Source: Azolla pinnata (Eukaryota > Streptophyta > Polypodiopsida > Salviniales > Salviniaceae). Taken from it: DNA of 31,239 bases. The notes beneath the pieces are model-generated. The model saw only the letters and a list, made by a program, of their open reading frames with translations, did no database searches and was not told the DNA's origin. Position numbers and translations under genes: made by a program. Shown here in pieces: positions 13,301-23,700 of the stretch. The stretch spans positions 1-31,239 of the forward strand of contig JBBBWG010003637.1 in NCBI GenBank assembly GCA_037176905.1, given 5' to 3'. Position 1 is the first letter of the stretch, and each line of letters starts with the position of its first letter.

Positions 13301-16300
13301 TTGATAGTGGATGCAGAACTAGAGAAGCCTGCATGGATGCATGGAAACCCAAAAAACTTCACCAAAGAGCAAATCAAGGAGATTAAAGAGTTTGAAGCTA
13401 AATTGAAGGTAAATACTGAATTCTCTCTATAGGAAGGGATAATGATTGATCTTGTACATTAGAATTTGATCAATTCACTGCTACACAGGCTATTAAAGAA
13501 GAAAAGGAGAAAAAGCAACGTGCCCAAGAGTTTGAAATGAGGAAATTGAAGAACGACATACAAGACTTGATGAACAGCTTTGATGAGTCTCTACTTCAGT
13601 TCTATGAAAACCGCTTACAAGTACGCTTGTTTATTCTACTATTATGCTCAAACCACTTTCTTAAGGCTGTTAACATATCTTTGTTCTCCTTTTACATCAT
13701 GAGGCCTTGATATCATTTGCAGCACAAGAAGATGATACTTCTACCAGCGTCAAAACTAGCTGGTTATGGCTCATTTACTTCTTTTGTGTAGGAAGATTCG
13801 TCACTGCGTTCACATTGGGAGAATCTTGTCCCTGGGAAATTCTTCATTGGTTAACAACACTCCCAACTGATGTAATTCATGATGAAATGCAGATCATAAA
13901 GCCACCCTTTTTGTGTTGCGCCACGTCTATGCACATTCAATGTGATCTCGAGTAAAATCCAGAAGAGATGGCTAGAATCTCACATGAAATTTACAGGATG
14001 ATCAACTGTTTAGCTGTGGATTCTATATTGAATCACATTAATAGACTTCTGTACTTAATTCTACTTGTTATCCTGTGTAGAGAAAATATCCCCATTTGGT
14101 ACACCCAGCTCTTTCTGTAGTTCAAAGGACAGACGTTTTATCTACTTCATTTGTTGTGACTTTTAGGAAAAATTTAAGGATTTCCCATTTTCGGTTAGGA
14201 AATTCTGGACAGTTATCCTCTGAGATAATTATCTATTTGAGTTATATGGCGTCAGAACTGTACTACAATCAGTCTTGCAACCAATGTCGTTTGTTTGTAT
14301 TTGATTCTTATTATAGATTCAAGTTGACACTGTTCAGCACGGAGAAGTGGTGAACATTTTTAGTTGATTGTAAGAAGCTGCAAGTTTACGTTTTGGAAAT
14401 TCAGAATCATTGAATATATTTGGGATGCCCTAACTGGCTGTAAAGGATTCGGTTGAGAGCCCTTATGCCTGAATCTGCAGGATCAATGACGATATGGTTA
14501 TGTCATTGGTTGCTGTTTACACAATAAGAGGTCTGGTCTGTATATATGGGGATATACCCAACATGGCATGTAAAAGTTTTTCAACATGTCTGCTGGGGAG
14601 AGTCTGAATAGAGTAAAGTTTCTCTAAGAAGCACCTGCAAAGTTTCAAAAACATGATATATAGTGAAGTGGAGGGGTGTGAATGACAGGGAAAGTGATGA
14701 AGTTGGTATATGGATTCAGTTTCAGAAAGTCAGGAGGAAAGAAGGATACATATGGTAAACTGATCAATGTAGAAATGTCCATTCAAGCTGGATACACAAT
14801 TGAAGTCTAGTTGTTTTTTTACAAATCTATAGAAACAAGGCCATTCATGAGATGCCAGGCCAAATGTTTCCCTCCCCTGGGTAAGAAACATTTTTGCAGT
14901 GTTGTCCTGTGAAGAAAATAATTTTGGTAGTTGTACACATTGATTTTATTGTTCCATATTGCCGTCCATTAATTTGTAGTAAAATATGATGATATTGAAG
15001 TGAAGTTGGTAATTACTGTGACGAGAATTTTTTATATGATGTACAACAGGAAGAGGCTAAGTGCCTTCAGATTGAGGAAGTAATGACAAGGTTGAGCATG
15101 GAAGTTGAAGATGAAGAGTTTCTGGATGAGGAAAAAGAAGCAGAGCTTGCAAAGAGACTGGACCAACTGAAGACCATCAAGGGACGATCTGTAGCTGTAG
15201 TAACTGAATTCAAAAGAGAGGTGCAAACAAACTGATGCTAACTGTTCATGAATGTGGATACATCTTTTCTAGGGTATTTAGGAGTTGATTTCATAGTGTT
15301 AAGAAAACGGTATAAAGCTTGACACAGAGGATATGCTAGTTAGTTTATTGAGATATTGCAAGGCTTTAATCTTTGATGCTTTTAGGTTGATGACTTCAAA
15401 GCCAAGTATGATGCGGTAGTTGGGGAAGACAAGACGTTGGATCGGAATTTCAAGAAAGACTTTTCGGACTGTGTTGAGCTCATACCTTTACTTTATAGGC
15501 ACTTCAGAAAGCGAAAACCACAAACTACAACAAAGTAAGTTCCGTTATGATCTTATAGTATTAGAATTCTGTTTCGGTCACAGATGTAATTTTCTTGTTC
15601 CGTTTTCCTCTTTTTCTTTAATGGTTGCTGGTATAGAATCATATCCAAAGGTGCTCCAAAATCTCCTCGGCAATCAGTCTCTCCAGAGCGGAGGAAATCT
15701 GTACAGTTACGGGCAAAATCTCCTTCAAGGAACTCTGTAAGTAACATGGAATGTTTCTGGGGTTGTTGGCAAATTTGTTCGCCCTTTTCTCATTCATGAA
15801 AAGACTACTGTATTTTATGCCATATTTCAGGTTGTCACAGTCAAATCTCCCCCTCAGAAAGATCCTTTCAATGATAGACCAGAGGTAGTTCAATTCAAGT
15901 CCATGATTATCTCAAATGTTAATGCAGAACATACTTTTCTATTTTTATCTTAATTCGAACAGAATAAGAAAATATGTTGGTATTTCTGGTTGACCTTATT
16001 CTGAGGATTGCATGAATGTGGTTGATACATTTTGTTCATTAAGATGTGAATAACTGCTCACCATGAAGTGATCATGATAACAAAAGTAGCATCATGCACA
16101 TCCAAAAATGTGGGAAGCAAACAGCTCCTCCAAATTATTTGCTACACCAACATTAGAAGCTCCATTCACAAGAACAAAGATGAGATAGTGATGAAGTTAT
16201 ATAGTTTGGTTTCAGCTTCTGTATATTCAAAACAAAGTTGTTCATAGAAGAAATTATATTACTGAACTGACCCTTCTGGAGGATTAGATTGTAGGCTGAT

Positions 16301-19005
16301 ATTATTGAATTTCACCTCTATCAAGGACTGTTAGACAAAGGTTATACACAGGAAAAGAAGACCTTGTTTATTATAATTGCACAAAAACAAGATAGGTTTT
16401 TTATCCAATGCACTCCCATAGAGATGAGGCATTATTTTATCAAAATAATTCATAACGTTTTCAAAATCGTGCTATTAAGCTCTTGGCAAATTATTTTATT
16501 GGACTGGCTACTCAGCTTGATAAATGATGATATGCATGTAATGATTCTCGTGCAGCTAGACATCATGCAGCATTTACTATTGCTACATATCCGTGTTTCC
16601 CTCATTTTCTTCCATTTTTAATTTAAAAAATCATGAATAGTTTTAGGAATATATGGGAGATTTAAACCCTGAACATCTCAGAAGATTAGACACAATGGCC
16701 TATATATATACCAGATGTTAACACTTAAATGTACGTCGGCTTGTACCTTACACGGTGCTTATTCACGAATCATGATTTGTGCATTATATGAGATTCTATG
16801 TACTCTTCCTTTTCTTTCGCAGGAAATTGATGTAGACGTATGGAATAGGCTTTTGGCTGTTCGGAATCGAAAAATTTTGAAAGAAGAAGAAGTAAAGTCC
16901 AAAGGTGATGTGCTGACTAAGATGAACGAGTATATGAATCGCCTTGTCACCCAAGATGATCTTAATCGAAAGAAGATAGAGAAAGCTTTAAGGAGTTTAG
17001 GAGGTACCTCGAGATAATGCCTATATAGAATTTAAGTAATCTGTGTGTTTTGTATGATTATTGTTGCTTTGAGAAATTGTTTAATATGGCTATGGTCATC
17101 TTGTAACAGAATTTCGAGAAATGAGGGAGAGGAAGAGGAGAAATTTTGCACTTTTGCTTCGCATTAAACAAGGGCTTGTCGAAATTCAGATGAAGCCCTT
17201 AGAAGGGGATTATGTTGATGCTGCTCTATTACCCCGAGCATTGATTGATGAATTCAATGATGTGATACTAAGAGAAGCTAACATAAAGGTTAATGCAAGC
17301 AGTTATATCTCCAACTGGAAATAATTATACAATATTATGATGATTTTGTTGGTAGATGAAGTAATATTAAGAGATTAAACACCTTTGCATTAAATAAATA
17401 ATAAGCTTTTATAGCAAATTGTTGCCAGGTCAAGATTCTGATTGGGATGAAAGACTTCAAAAGAGGGAGTTACGAAATCCAGTGGGACATTCAAAGGCTG
17501 CAAAAGTTGGAGAAAATATTGATTGAGAAGATCCGTTATATACAATTACTTCGAAACACCAAAGGTAACTGCCATTTTCCACCGATTAACAGCACTCTCC
17601 TAGAAATGTTTTACGAGAATTCATTTTTGCACAGTTTTTTGTCTTACATGGATTCACAAATCATTATATTTGCAGCCCTTCAAAATCTAATTAAGAATGG
17701 AGCAACCACAGAGAAAGCAACTGACAGCTCTACTTTAGAAACCAGGTAAATCTGCATCTTATGGCATCAGTTGTGTATTAATTTTTGCTTGGATGTTAGT
17801 CATGTGCCAACTTTTCTCTGTGAATAGAAATCGTTCTTCTTTATAATATTTCCAGATTAGAGCATACAAAGGCGTTGCATGATAAAAGGATAAAGGAAAA
17901 GAAAGCACATCTAGAACAACTGAAGAATAGACTCGAACTGATTCATGCACAAAGCTCAAGGAGTCAGAAGGAAGCAGCAGCTTTATATCAGCAGTACATT
18001 TTCCAAGCAAACTTGTGTGAGAAATCAAGTGAGTTTCAGCATCTAAATTATTTTTATCTTCTCTGATTCCTATCCTCTAGAAACCAGCTGGAAAAACATA
18101 CTATTATACTATCTTTAAGGGTGGAGATTCCATGGTACTGAGCAAGCAGCTTGGGGCTCATAATGCTATGGGGAGTCTATATAGTATGTGAATCAGTGTC
18201 AAGGAAGCATGTGCTTCTCATTGGGCGTCGTCTATTGTTCATGGCAGGGAAAATCCAAGCTCTCATTAGTCTTTTACATATGAGGTATTCTGATGACAAG
18301 ATTACAAAGAGAGAGATTGGGTGGTTGGGGGGTATGTATAGATTAAATACTTGTATCAGTAGTTTTATATGGTGATACATCTCACTTTTTTCCAGCATTG
18401 TGTTTATCTTTTGTGCACAATAATGATGTGAATCAGTAGGGGCCATTATGCTTGATATGTCACTACTATTTCTTACATAATATGTTTTAGGGCGAGAACA
18501 TTGCCTCTGTAGTGCAAGCCCTCGCTTAGATTCACAAGGGAATTTGGGTTTTCCCCTCTACCAAATCAAGGAATTACAGAATAAAGTTATCTGTTTTGAG
18601 AGTCAGAAATGAAATTCTTGAGGCAGCCCATTGATGTATATAGTAAGCCAATAACTAGCCCCATATTCATGAAAGACGGACCTTCCATACCCCTTTCCAA
18701 CATCATTTTGTGGATAATTGTACCAAATATATATCCATGTGTTCTCAGTGGAAACCAAGCGAAACGAAGAGACATTGAAGGAAAGGGTGAGAAGCATTGT
18801 GTCCATGCGAAGGCTTCATGATAAAGGTAAGATAAAAAGCTTAATTGTGTGTGTACAGCTTACCGGTTGTTATGCAGTAATTAAGCAGTTTGGTATGTGT
18901 TTTTTGGGACTTGTAACAGCCAAAGAGCAAGACCGAATGATTTCCCAACTGGAGAAAGAGTGTGCGGATGCGAAGGAGCGATATTTTCCTACCTTCCCCT
19001 CATGA
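1197..19005 (+). CDS. CFAP43: Cilia- and flagella-associated protein 43 (split gene, 31 exons)
   Basis: CFAP43 (FAP43/WDR96) is an axonemal protein that works with CFAP44 in the tether/tetherhead of inner dynein arm I1/f, holding the motor domain to the doublet microtubule. I joined 31 exons with GT-AG borders: 1197-1475, 2369-2432, 2526-2614, 2701-2859, 2950-3752, 4181-4310, 5396-5509, 6172-6337, 7448-7571, 7676-7893, 7982-8230, 9468-9591, 10395-10491, 10598-10705, 10781-10859, 11608-12170, 12262-12447, 12525-12625, 13222-13408, 13489-13620, 15050-15220, 15386-15534, 15637-15736, 15831-15884, 16823-17003, 17110-17288, 17429-17564, 17676-17745, 17856-18028, 18749-18826, 18920-19005. Phases agree throughout, giving 5349 nt, about 1782 aa; animal CFAP43 is near 1665 aa from memory. 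Two WD40 propellers occupy roughly residues 25-800, with coiled coils after. Family landmarks include [15 protein letters not shown] and a C-terminal YFPTFPS. No stop or frameshift was found. The true start is uncertain: codons 1-24 look like a translated pyrimidine tract. Confidence 0.93.
5396..8230 (+). other. CFAP43: CFAP43 exons 7-11: second WD40 propeller
   Basis: These exons encode residues ~509-799. Landmarks: [18 protein letters not shown] (exon 7), [15 protein letters not shown] (exon 8), [15 protein letters not shown] (exon 9), [17 protein letters not shown] (exon 10) and [15 protein letters not shown] (exon 11). Exon 10 uses a GTTAGT donor at 7894. Introns 6 (4311-5395), 7 (5510-6171) and 8 (6338-7447) hold no repeat array, RNA gene or second ORF that I can support. 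The open frame near 7134-7447 in intron 8 is not conserved-looking and ends in the acceptor. Confidence 0.88.
9468..13620 (+). other. CFAP43: CFAP43 exons 12-20: linker and first coiled-coil half
   Basis: These exons encode residues ~800-1324. Exon 12 is a short Ser/acidic linker after the propellers. Exons 13-15 match the family's conserved stretch around [12 protein letters not shown]. Exon 16 (563 nt) begins with [10 protein letters not shown] and ends in a long, charged, Ser/Thr-rich insert (about residues 985-1122) that is likely disordered. Exons 17-20 are heptad-rich ([20 protein letters not shown]), including the family motif [13 protein letters not shown]. Introns 11 (8231-9467), 12 (9592-10394), 15 (10860-11607) and 18 (12626-13221) show only AT-rich non-coding sequence. 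Confidence 0.88.
15050..19005 (+). other. CFAP43: CFAP43 exons 21-31: C-terminal coiled coil
   Basis: These exons encode residues ~1325-1782. Exon 22 carries the strongest family match ([20 protein letters not shown]). Exons 23-24 encode a Ser-Pro-rich hinge ([13 protein letters not shown]). Exon 25 matches the conserved [16 protein letters not shown] block, exon 26 the [12 protein letters not shown] block, and exon 27 the [10 protein letters not shown] block. The last exon ends [19 protein letters not shown] before TGA, like the end of animal CFAP43. Intron 20 (13621-15049), the longest, contains a possible microexon at 13723-13746. Introns 24 (15885-16822) and 29 (18029-18748) show nothing else. 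Confidence 0.9.
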
Positions 19006-19995
19006 TTATAGTTTCTCAACGTGTTGGGTTGAAGCGAAAGATCTGTAGACAGAGCTGAGCCATTGATCCATGGAAAGATCTTCTCTTGTACAACAATGCC
19101 TGGTGGTGATGATGGTGATGATGACGACATTTTTGACGGGGAAAATGCTTCGTGCGCACAACTCTCCATTTATATCATCAAGTCTCTCGCGTTTTGTCAC
19201 TCGGAGGCAGCAAAGGAAGAAAATGTGAGTGTGTTTTCTTCTAGTAGTATCTATAGATTCAGCTGTACGAAGCCGGATATCTCACCGAAGTAGAAAGGAT
19301 ATGATCAAATAAGTGTTGTCATTATCCATCTTTCTTGAGTCAGCATAGAATGAAATGAGTAATTTTCTTTTTGTATCGTCTCGAATCGTCCTTCCCAATG
19401 GGCCTCGAAGCTGTCCATCATGTGAGCTTATTATTGGTCGAGCTTGAGCAGACGAATGAATGGCTAAGGAAAAAGGAACTTTGTATGTACACATGTATGG
19501 AAAATCTTTGGAAGGCTAAGGGATATTGCAACACTAGCTAATGAATTCTTCTTCCTCTAACAACCAAGTTTTAACTAGTGTGTCATGATGAATCTTAATG
19601 TATTGGGTTGGGAACATGGTTGAATATATATATATATATATATAATTGGTTTGATCTACATCTATACTTCAAGAAAGGTTTGAAGATTTAGGAAAAATAA
19701 ACACCACAGCTCCAAGTTCTCAAATGATTTGATTAACTCATTTTGGTATGTCCATTCGATTGAGGATGATCAAGGCAGGACTAAATCAATGTCGAAATGA
19801 AGTCTGGTTTTGTAAAGAATTCCGGTTCAAAATTTGAAGAGGAATGTTGAGTATATACTCGATCCGACTCAAGATGGCAAAACAAATCTGAGATTTTTGG
19901 GGCAACACTTTTTGTTGTATGTTGCAAAGGGGTTTCTGAATATATCTTTTGTCGTGTGTTAACGGCTTTCCTTCAAAGACATTGCCTCTTTTTCA
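19006..19995. other. CFAP43 3' flank, no gene seen
   Basis: This holds the CFAP43 3' untranslated region and intergenic DNA. There is a perfect (TA)n run at about 19624-19644. A 76-codon open frame at 19063-19293 has a short Asp run but no homology I recognise and lies where the CFAP43 3' UTR is expected, so I do not call it. I could not fix the polyadenylation site. Confidence 0.5.
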
Positions 19996-20143
19996 AAGAG
20001 AGAAGAATTAACACTGATGAAAGAAAGAGGAATTGACACTGATGAAAGAGAGAAGAGTTAACACTGATGGAAAGGAAGAAGAATCGACGTTGACGGAAGG
20101 AGGAATTAACGTTGACGGAAGAAAAGGAGAATTGACATTGATG
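19996..20143. repeat. Short tandem array, ~25 bp unit, six degenerate copies
   Basis: A purine-rich array of AGARAAGAATTAACACTGAT-like units, each with a GAATTRACRYTGAYG core. The later copies change AACACTGATG to AACGTTGACG, showing internal subfamilies. Its right end merges into the 77 bp sequence that borders the scaffold gap. Confidence 0.75.
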
Positions 20144-20359
20144 TTCTAGTCTTTTTAGTCGGGATCGAACAACACTGCCACANNNNNNNNNNNNNNNNNN
20201 NNNNNNNNNNNNNNNNNNNNNNNNNNNNNNNNNNNNNNNNNNNNNNNNNNNNNNNNNNNNNNNNNNNNNNNNNNNNNNNNNNTTAACGTTGACGGAAGAA
20301 AAGGAGAATTGACATTGATGTTCTAGTCTTTTTAGTCGGGATCGAACAACACTGCCACA
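20106..20359. repeat. Identical 77 bp ends flanking the scaffold gap
   Basis: 20106-20182 and 20283-20359 are identical over 77 bp, starting TTAACGTTGACGG and ending CACTGCCACA, with exactly 100 N between them. Identity up to the gap edge suggests overlapping contig ends that were scaffolded rather than merged. A genuine perfect tandem duplication is the alternative. Confidence 0.9.
20183..20282. other. Assembly gap (100 N)
   Basis: A run of exactly 100 N, a conventional length for a gap of unknown size. It lies between CFAP43 and the gene at 20745, so it interrupts no gene called here. Confidence 0.98.
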
Positions 20360-20516
20360 TACGATGCTCGAGAACACAAGAAAAGCAAGAGAGAAAGGTG
20401 CCCTAATCGCAATTCGGTAAGTGCTAATCTGCACATGATTAGCGGTGATACTGTGAGTGCGATCAAATGTTTCTGGGAAATGGATCCATGGAAAGATTAG
20501 CCAAATGTAACATACA

Positions 20517-20685
20517 CACATGTACGTACGTATGTTTGTATGTCTGTATACATGTGTATTATACATGCTTGCATACTATGTACATGTATGTATGTGTACG
20601 CGTCGTATACATACACGCATACGTGTATTTGTACGCGTCGTATACGCATGTATTTGTACGCATCGTATACATACACATGTTGTGA
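20517..20685. repeat. Alternating purine-pyrimidine repeat upstream of the 20745 gene
   Basis: A tract rich in TACATGTATG, GTACGCGTCGTATAC and ATACACGCATACGTG. A TGTACGCRTCGTATAC core recurs three times, at about 20595, 20630 and 20655. The sequence is largely alternating purine-pyrimidine with many small palindromes. It ends 60 bp before the predicted start codon of the next gene, so it lies in its promoter or leader. Open frames on both strands here are repeat artefacts. Confidence 0.7.
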
Positions 20686-20744
20686 ATGACGAAGGTTTCG
20701 GAACTGGAAACGAAGGAGTTCTGTTTCTTCTGTTGCTAGAATCG

Positions 20745-23700
20745 ATGGGCGATCGACGGGAAGCTGGAGGAGATGAGGAGCAGCAGCAGCAGCTACGTCG
20801 AGAGGCTCCGCATGAAGAAGCCCCAAAATACCATCATTCATCAGATCATCCGCCGCCGCCGCCGCCGCCACAGACAGAAGGACATCAAGAACAAGTACAG
20901 CAAGGAGATGCTTCCCCTTTAGATAAACAGATTGAGGTGAGGAAACAGGTGCTTCTTCTTTTGAGTTTCTGATACTCTGATGTCAACCAGCCTTTGTATG
21001 TATCCAGAGAGTCATCCGAGGCATAAGAAATGGCAGGTTTTCATCAAGCACCTTCTTTCTCTAGTGCATATATATATGCATAGATAGATATAAACACGCG
21101 CGCACATACATCGCATACGAAGTCATGCATGGATGCATTTCTAGAGATAAGCATATAATTGGATATATCATGGGATGTTTGCGGTTGTCTGTGTGGGATG
21201 TGTTGCAGTATGGATTTCATATACACAGGCATGCATAGATGCATTTCTACGAAGAAGCATATGTCAAATGGATATATCATGGGATGTATGTGGGCGTTTG
21301 TGTGGGATGTGTTGGAGTATGAATTGTGGTATGGGAGTTGTGCATGTGTGGGATGGGTTGTGGTATGTGAGTTGTGGATGGATTAATGCGGGATGCGTTA
21401 TGGAATGCCAATACGTGTGTAATGGATGTGGGTTCATGTATGGGACGTATGCAGTTTACAAGTCTCGATTGTTGGATCTGCTTGCCTAGGGCAGGTGGAT
21501 GTGCATGAATGTGGGTAAACAGTACATGTCTGGATGTGCATTGAAAGCTCTATGGACGGATGTGCGGATGTGTATGACCATATCAGGGTCGAATGAAGAC
21601 GGGAAGTAGTAGTGTACGCGTGGAGGTCTACGGATGGATGTATGGATGTGTATGACTAAAGTGGGGTTGAATGGTGATGGAAGTAGTATATGTGGTATAT
21701 GCATGCAGCTCTATGGATGGATGTACGGATGTGTATGATCATAGCGGGGTCAAATGGCGATGGAAGTAGTATTATGTGGTATATGGATGGAGGTGTATGG
21801 ATGGATGTACGGATGTGTATGACCATAGCGGGGTCAAATGGCGATGGAAGTAGTATATGTGGTATATGGATGGAGGTCTAAGGATGGATGTACGGATGTG
21901 TATGACCATAGCAGGGTCGAATGGCGATGGAAGTAGTATATGTGGTATATGGATGGAGGTGTAAGGATGGATGTATGGATGTGTATGACCATAGCGGGAT
22001 CGAATGGCGATGGCGGTAGTATATGTGGTATATGCATGGAGGTCTATGGAAGGATGTATGGATGGAGGTCAACAGAAGAATGTATGGATGTGTATGACGA
22101 TAGCAGGGTTGAATGGTGATGGAAGTAGTCTATGTGGTATATGCAGGGAGGTCTCTAGATTGATGTATGGATCTGTATGATCATTGTGGTGTATGAATGG
22201 TGTATGAATGGTGTATGAATGGTGATGGAAGCAGTAAAAAACATGGTCTACATTGAACACAAAGTGGTATGTTTGGATTGAGAAAGCAGGTGGTTGTAGA
22301 GCAGGCAGCAAAGGCGGCGAAGGAGGCCTTCCGAGCACATGAGGAGGCAGAGGTTGTGATGAGGAAGGCGCAGGCGATGCAGGCGCAGGTGCAGGTGCAG
22401 GTGCAGGGGAAGGCCCGTGAGGCAGCAGCGGAGGGCTCCATGGCTGGGCCACAGCAGCTCCAGACCGACCTCGCCAGGCAAGCAGCCGACAAAGCTGCCC
22501 ACGATTCTGCCGTCAGCTCGCATGCAGCTCTTCTTCGTCCGCCTTGCACCCCTTCCAACCATGCCATCACTGCTCCCAATCCTTCCGCTTCCACCTCTGA
22601 AGCCAACCCAACTGCGGATCAACATGAAGCTACCATGCCGGCTTGTCAGTCACATCTTTTATGTTTTCCTTAGCTATGCATGGATTTTTGCTGGATGCAT
22701 TGTTGTCTGATAATGTAGATCTTGTCATTTTTCCTTTTATGTTTCCTTTGCTATGTATGGATTCTCACTGGATGCATTTTTGTCTGATGAGAAGATCTAT
22801 GTAGATCTTGTCATTTTTTCTTTTACGTGTTCCTTTGCTATGGATTTTCCCTGGATGCATTGTTTTCTGATGACATGATGTATGTTGATCATGTCATTTT
22901 TTCTTTTATGTTTTCCTTTGCTATGTATGGATTCTCACTGGATGCATCGTTGTCTGATAGGAAAATGAAGATCTTGTCATTTTTCCTTTTATGTTTTCCT
23001 TTTCTGTGTATGGATTGAGCAGCTGTATGTAGATCTTGTTATTTTTTCTCTTAGGTTTTCCTTGGTTATGTATGAATTTTCACTGCATGCATTGTTGTCT
23101 GACGAGAAGATGTATGTAATCCTTGTCATTTTTTCTTTTATGTTTTCCTTGGCTATGTATGGATTTTCACTGGATGCATTGTGGTCTGATGAGAAGATGT
23201 ATGTAGATCTTGTAAATTTTTCTTATTTGTTTTCCTTTTCTCTGGATTTTTACTGTTTACATTGTTGTCTAATGAGAAGATCTGAATCTCATTTTCTTTC
23301 ACAAAGGAAGGGGCTCATGATGCAGCAAAAGGCTACTAGGATCTTTGAGCTAATTGTATGACCCATGATATTGCAGCAGCAGCAGCAACTGGACCTAATT
23401 CGCAGCAAGTTTGTACGCCGGCGGAACCTAACTCGATACAGAACATGGTGATGCAAGCGGCGAATCAGGCAGCACTCGTTGCCCAAACCAACATGGAAGT
23501 TGCCATGTCAGCCATGGCAGCAGCGGCCCAGGACCCAATACGCCAGCAGGTTAGATTATATGCTTTATGTATATGTATATGTATGCATGCGTATGCTGTG
23601 CCTGTGTGTGATTTTGTGTTAATTCACCGATATACCATTGTAAATTGATGAACGGATTGACTTGCTTACATTTTGCTCGTGTATGCTGTGTCTGTTTATG

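Noticed and set aside
19973..20566. 197-codon minus-strand frame crossing the N gap
   Set aside because: It spans the gap and the duplicated 77 bp ends, so it is an assembly artefact.
20520..20744. Upstream in-frame extension of the 20745 gene
   Set aside because: The residues come from the TACATGTATG/CGTATAC simple repeat; the ATG at 20745 gives a more credible start.
22069..22625. Minus-strand frames opposite exon 2 of the 20745 gene
   Set aside because: They are shadows of the GC-rich Ala/Gln-coding exon; the plus-strand frame has matching splice borders.
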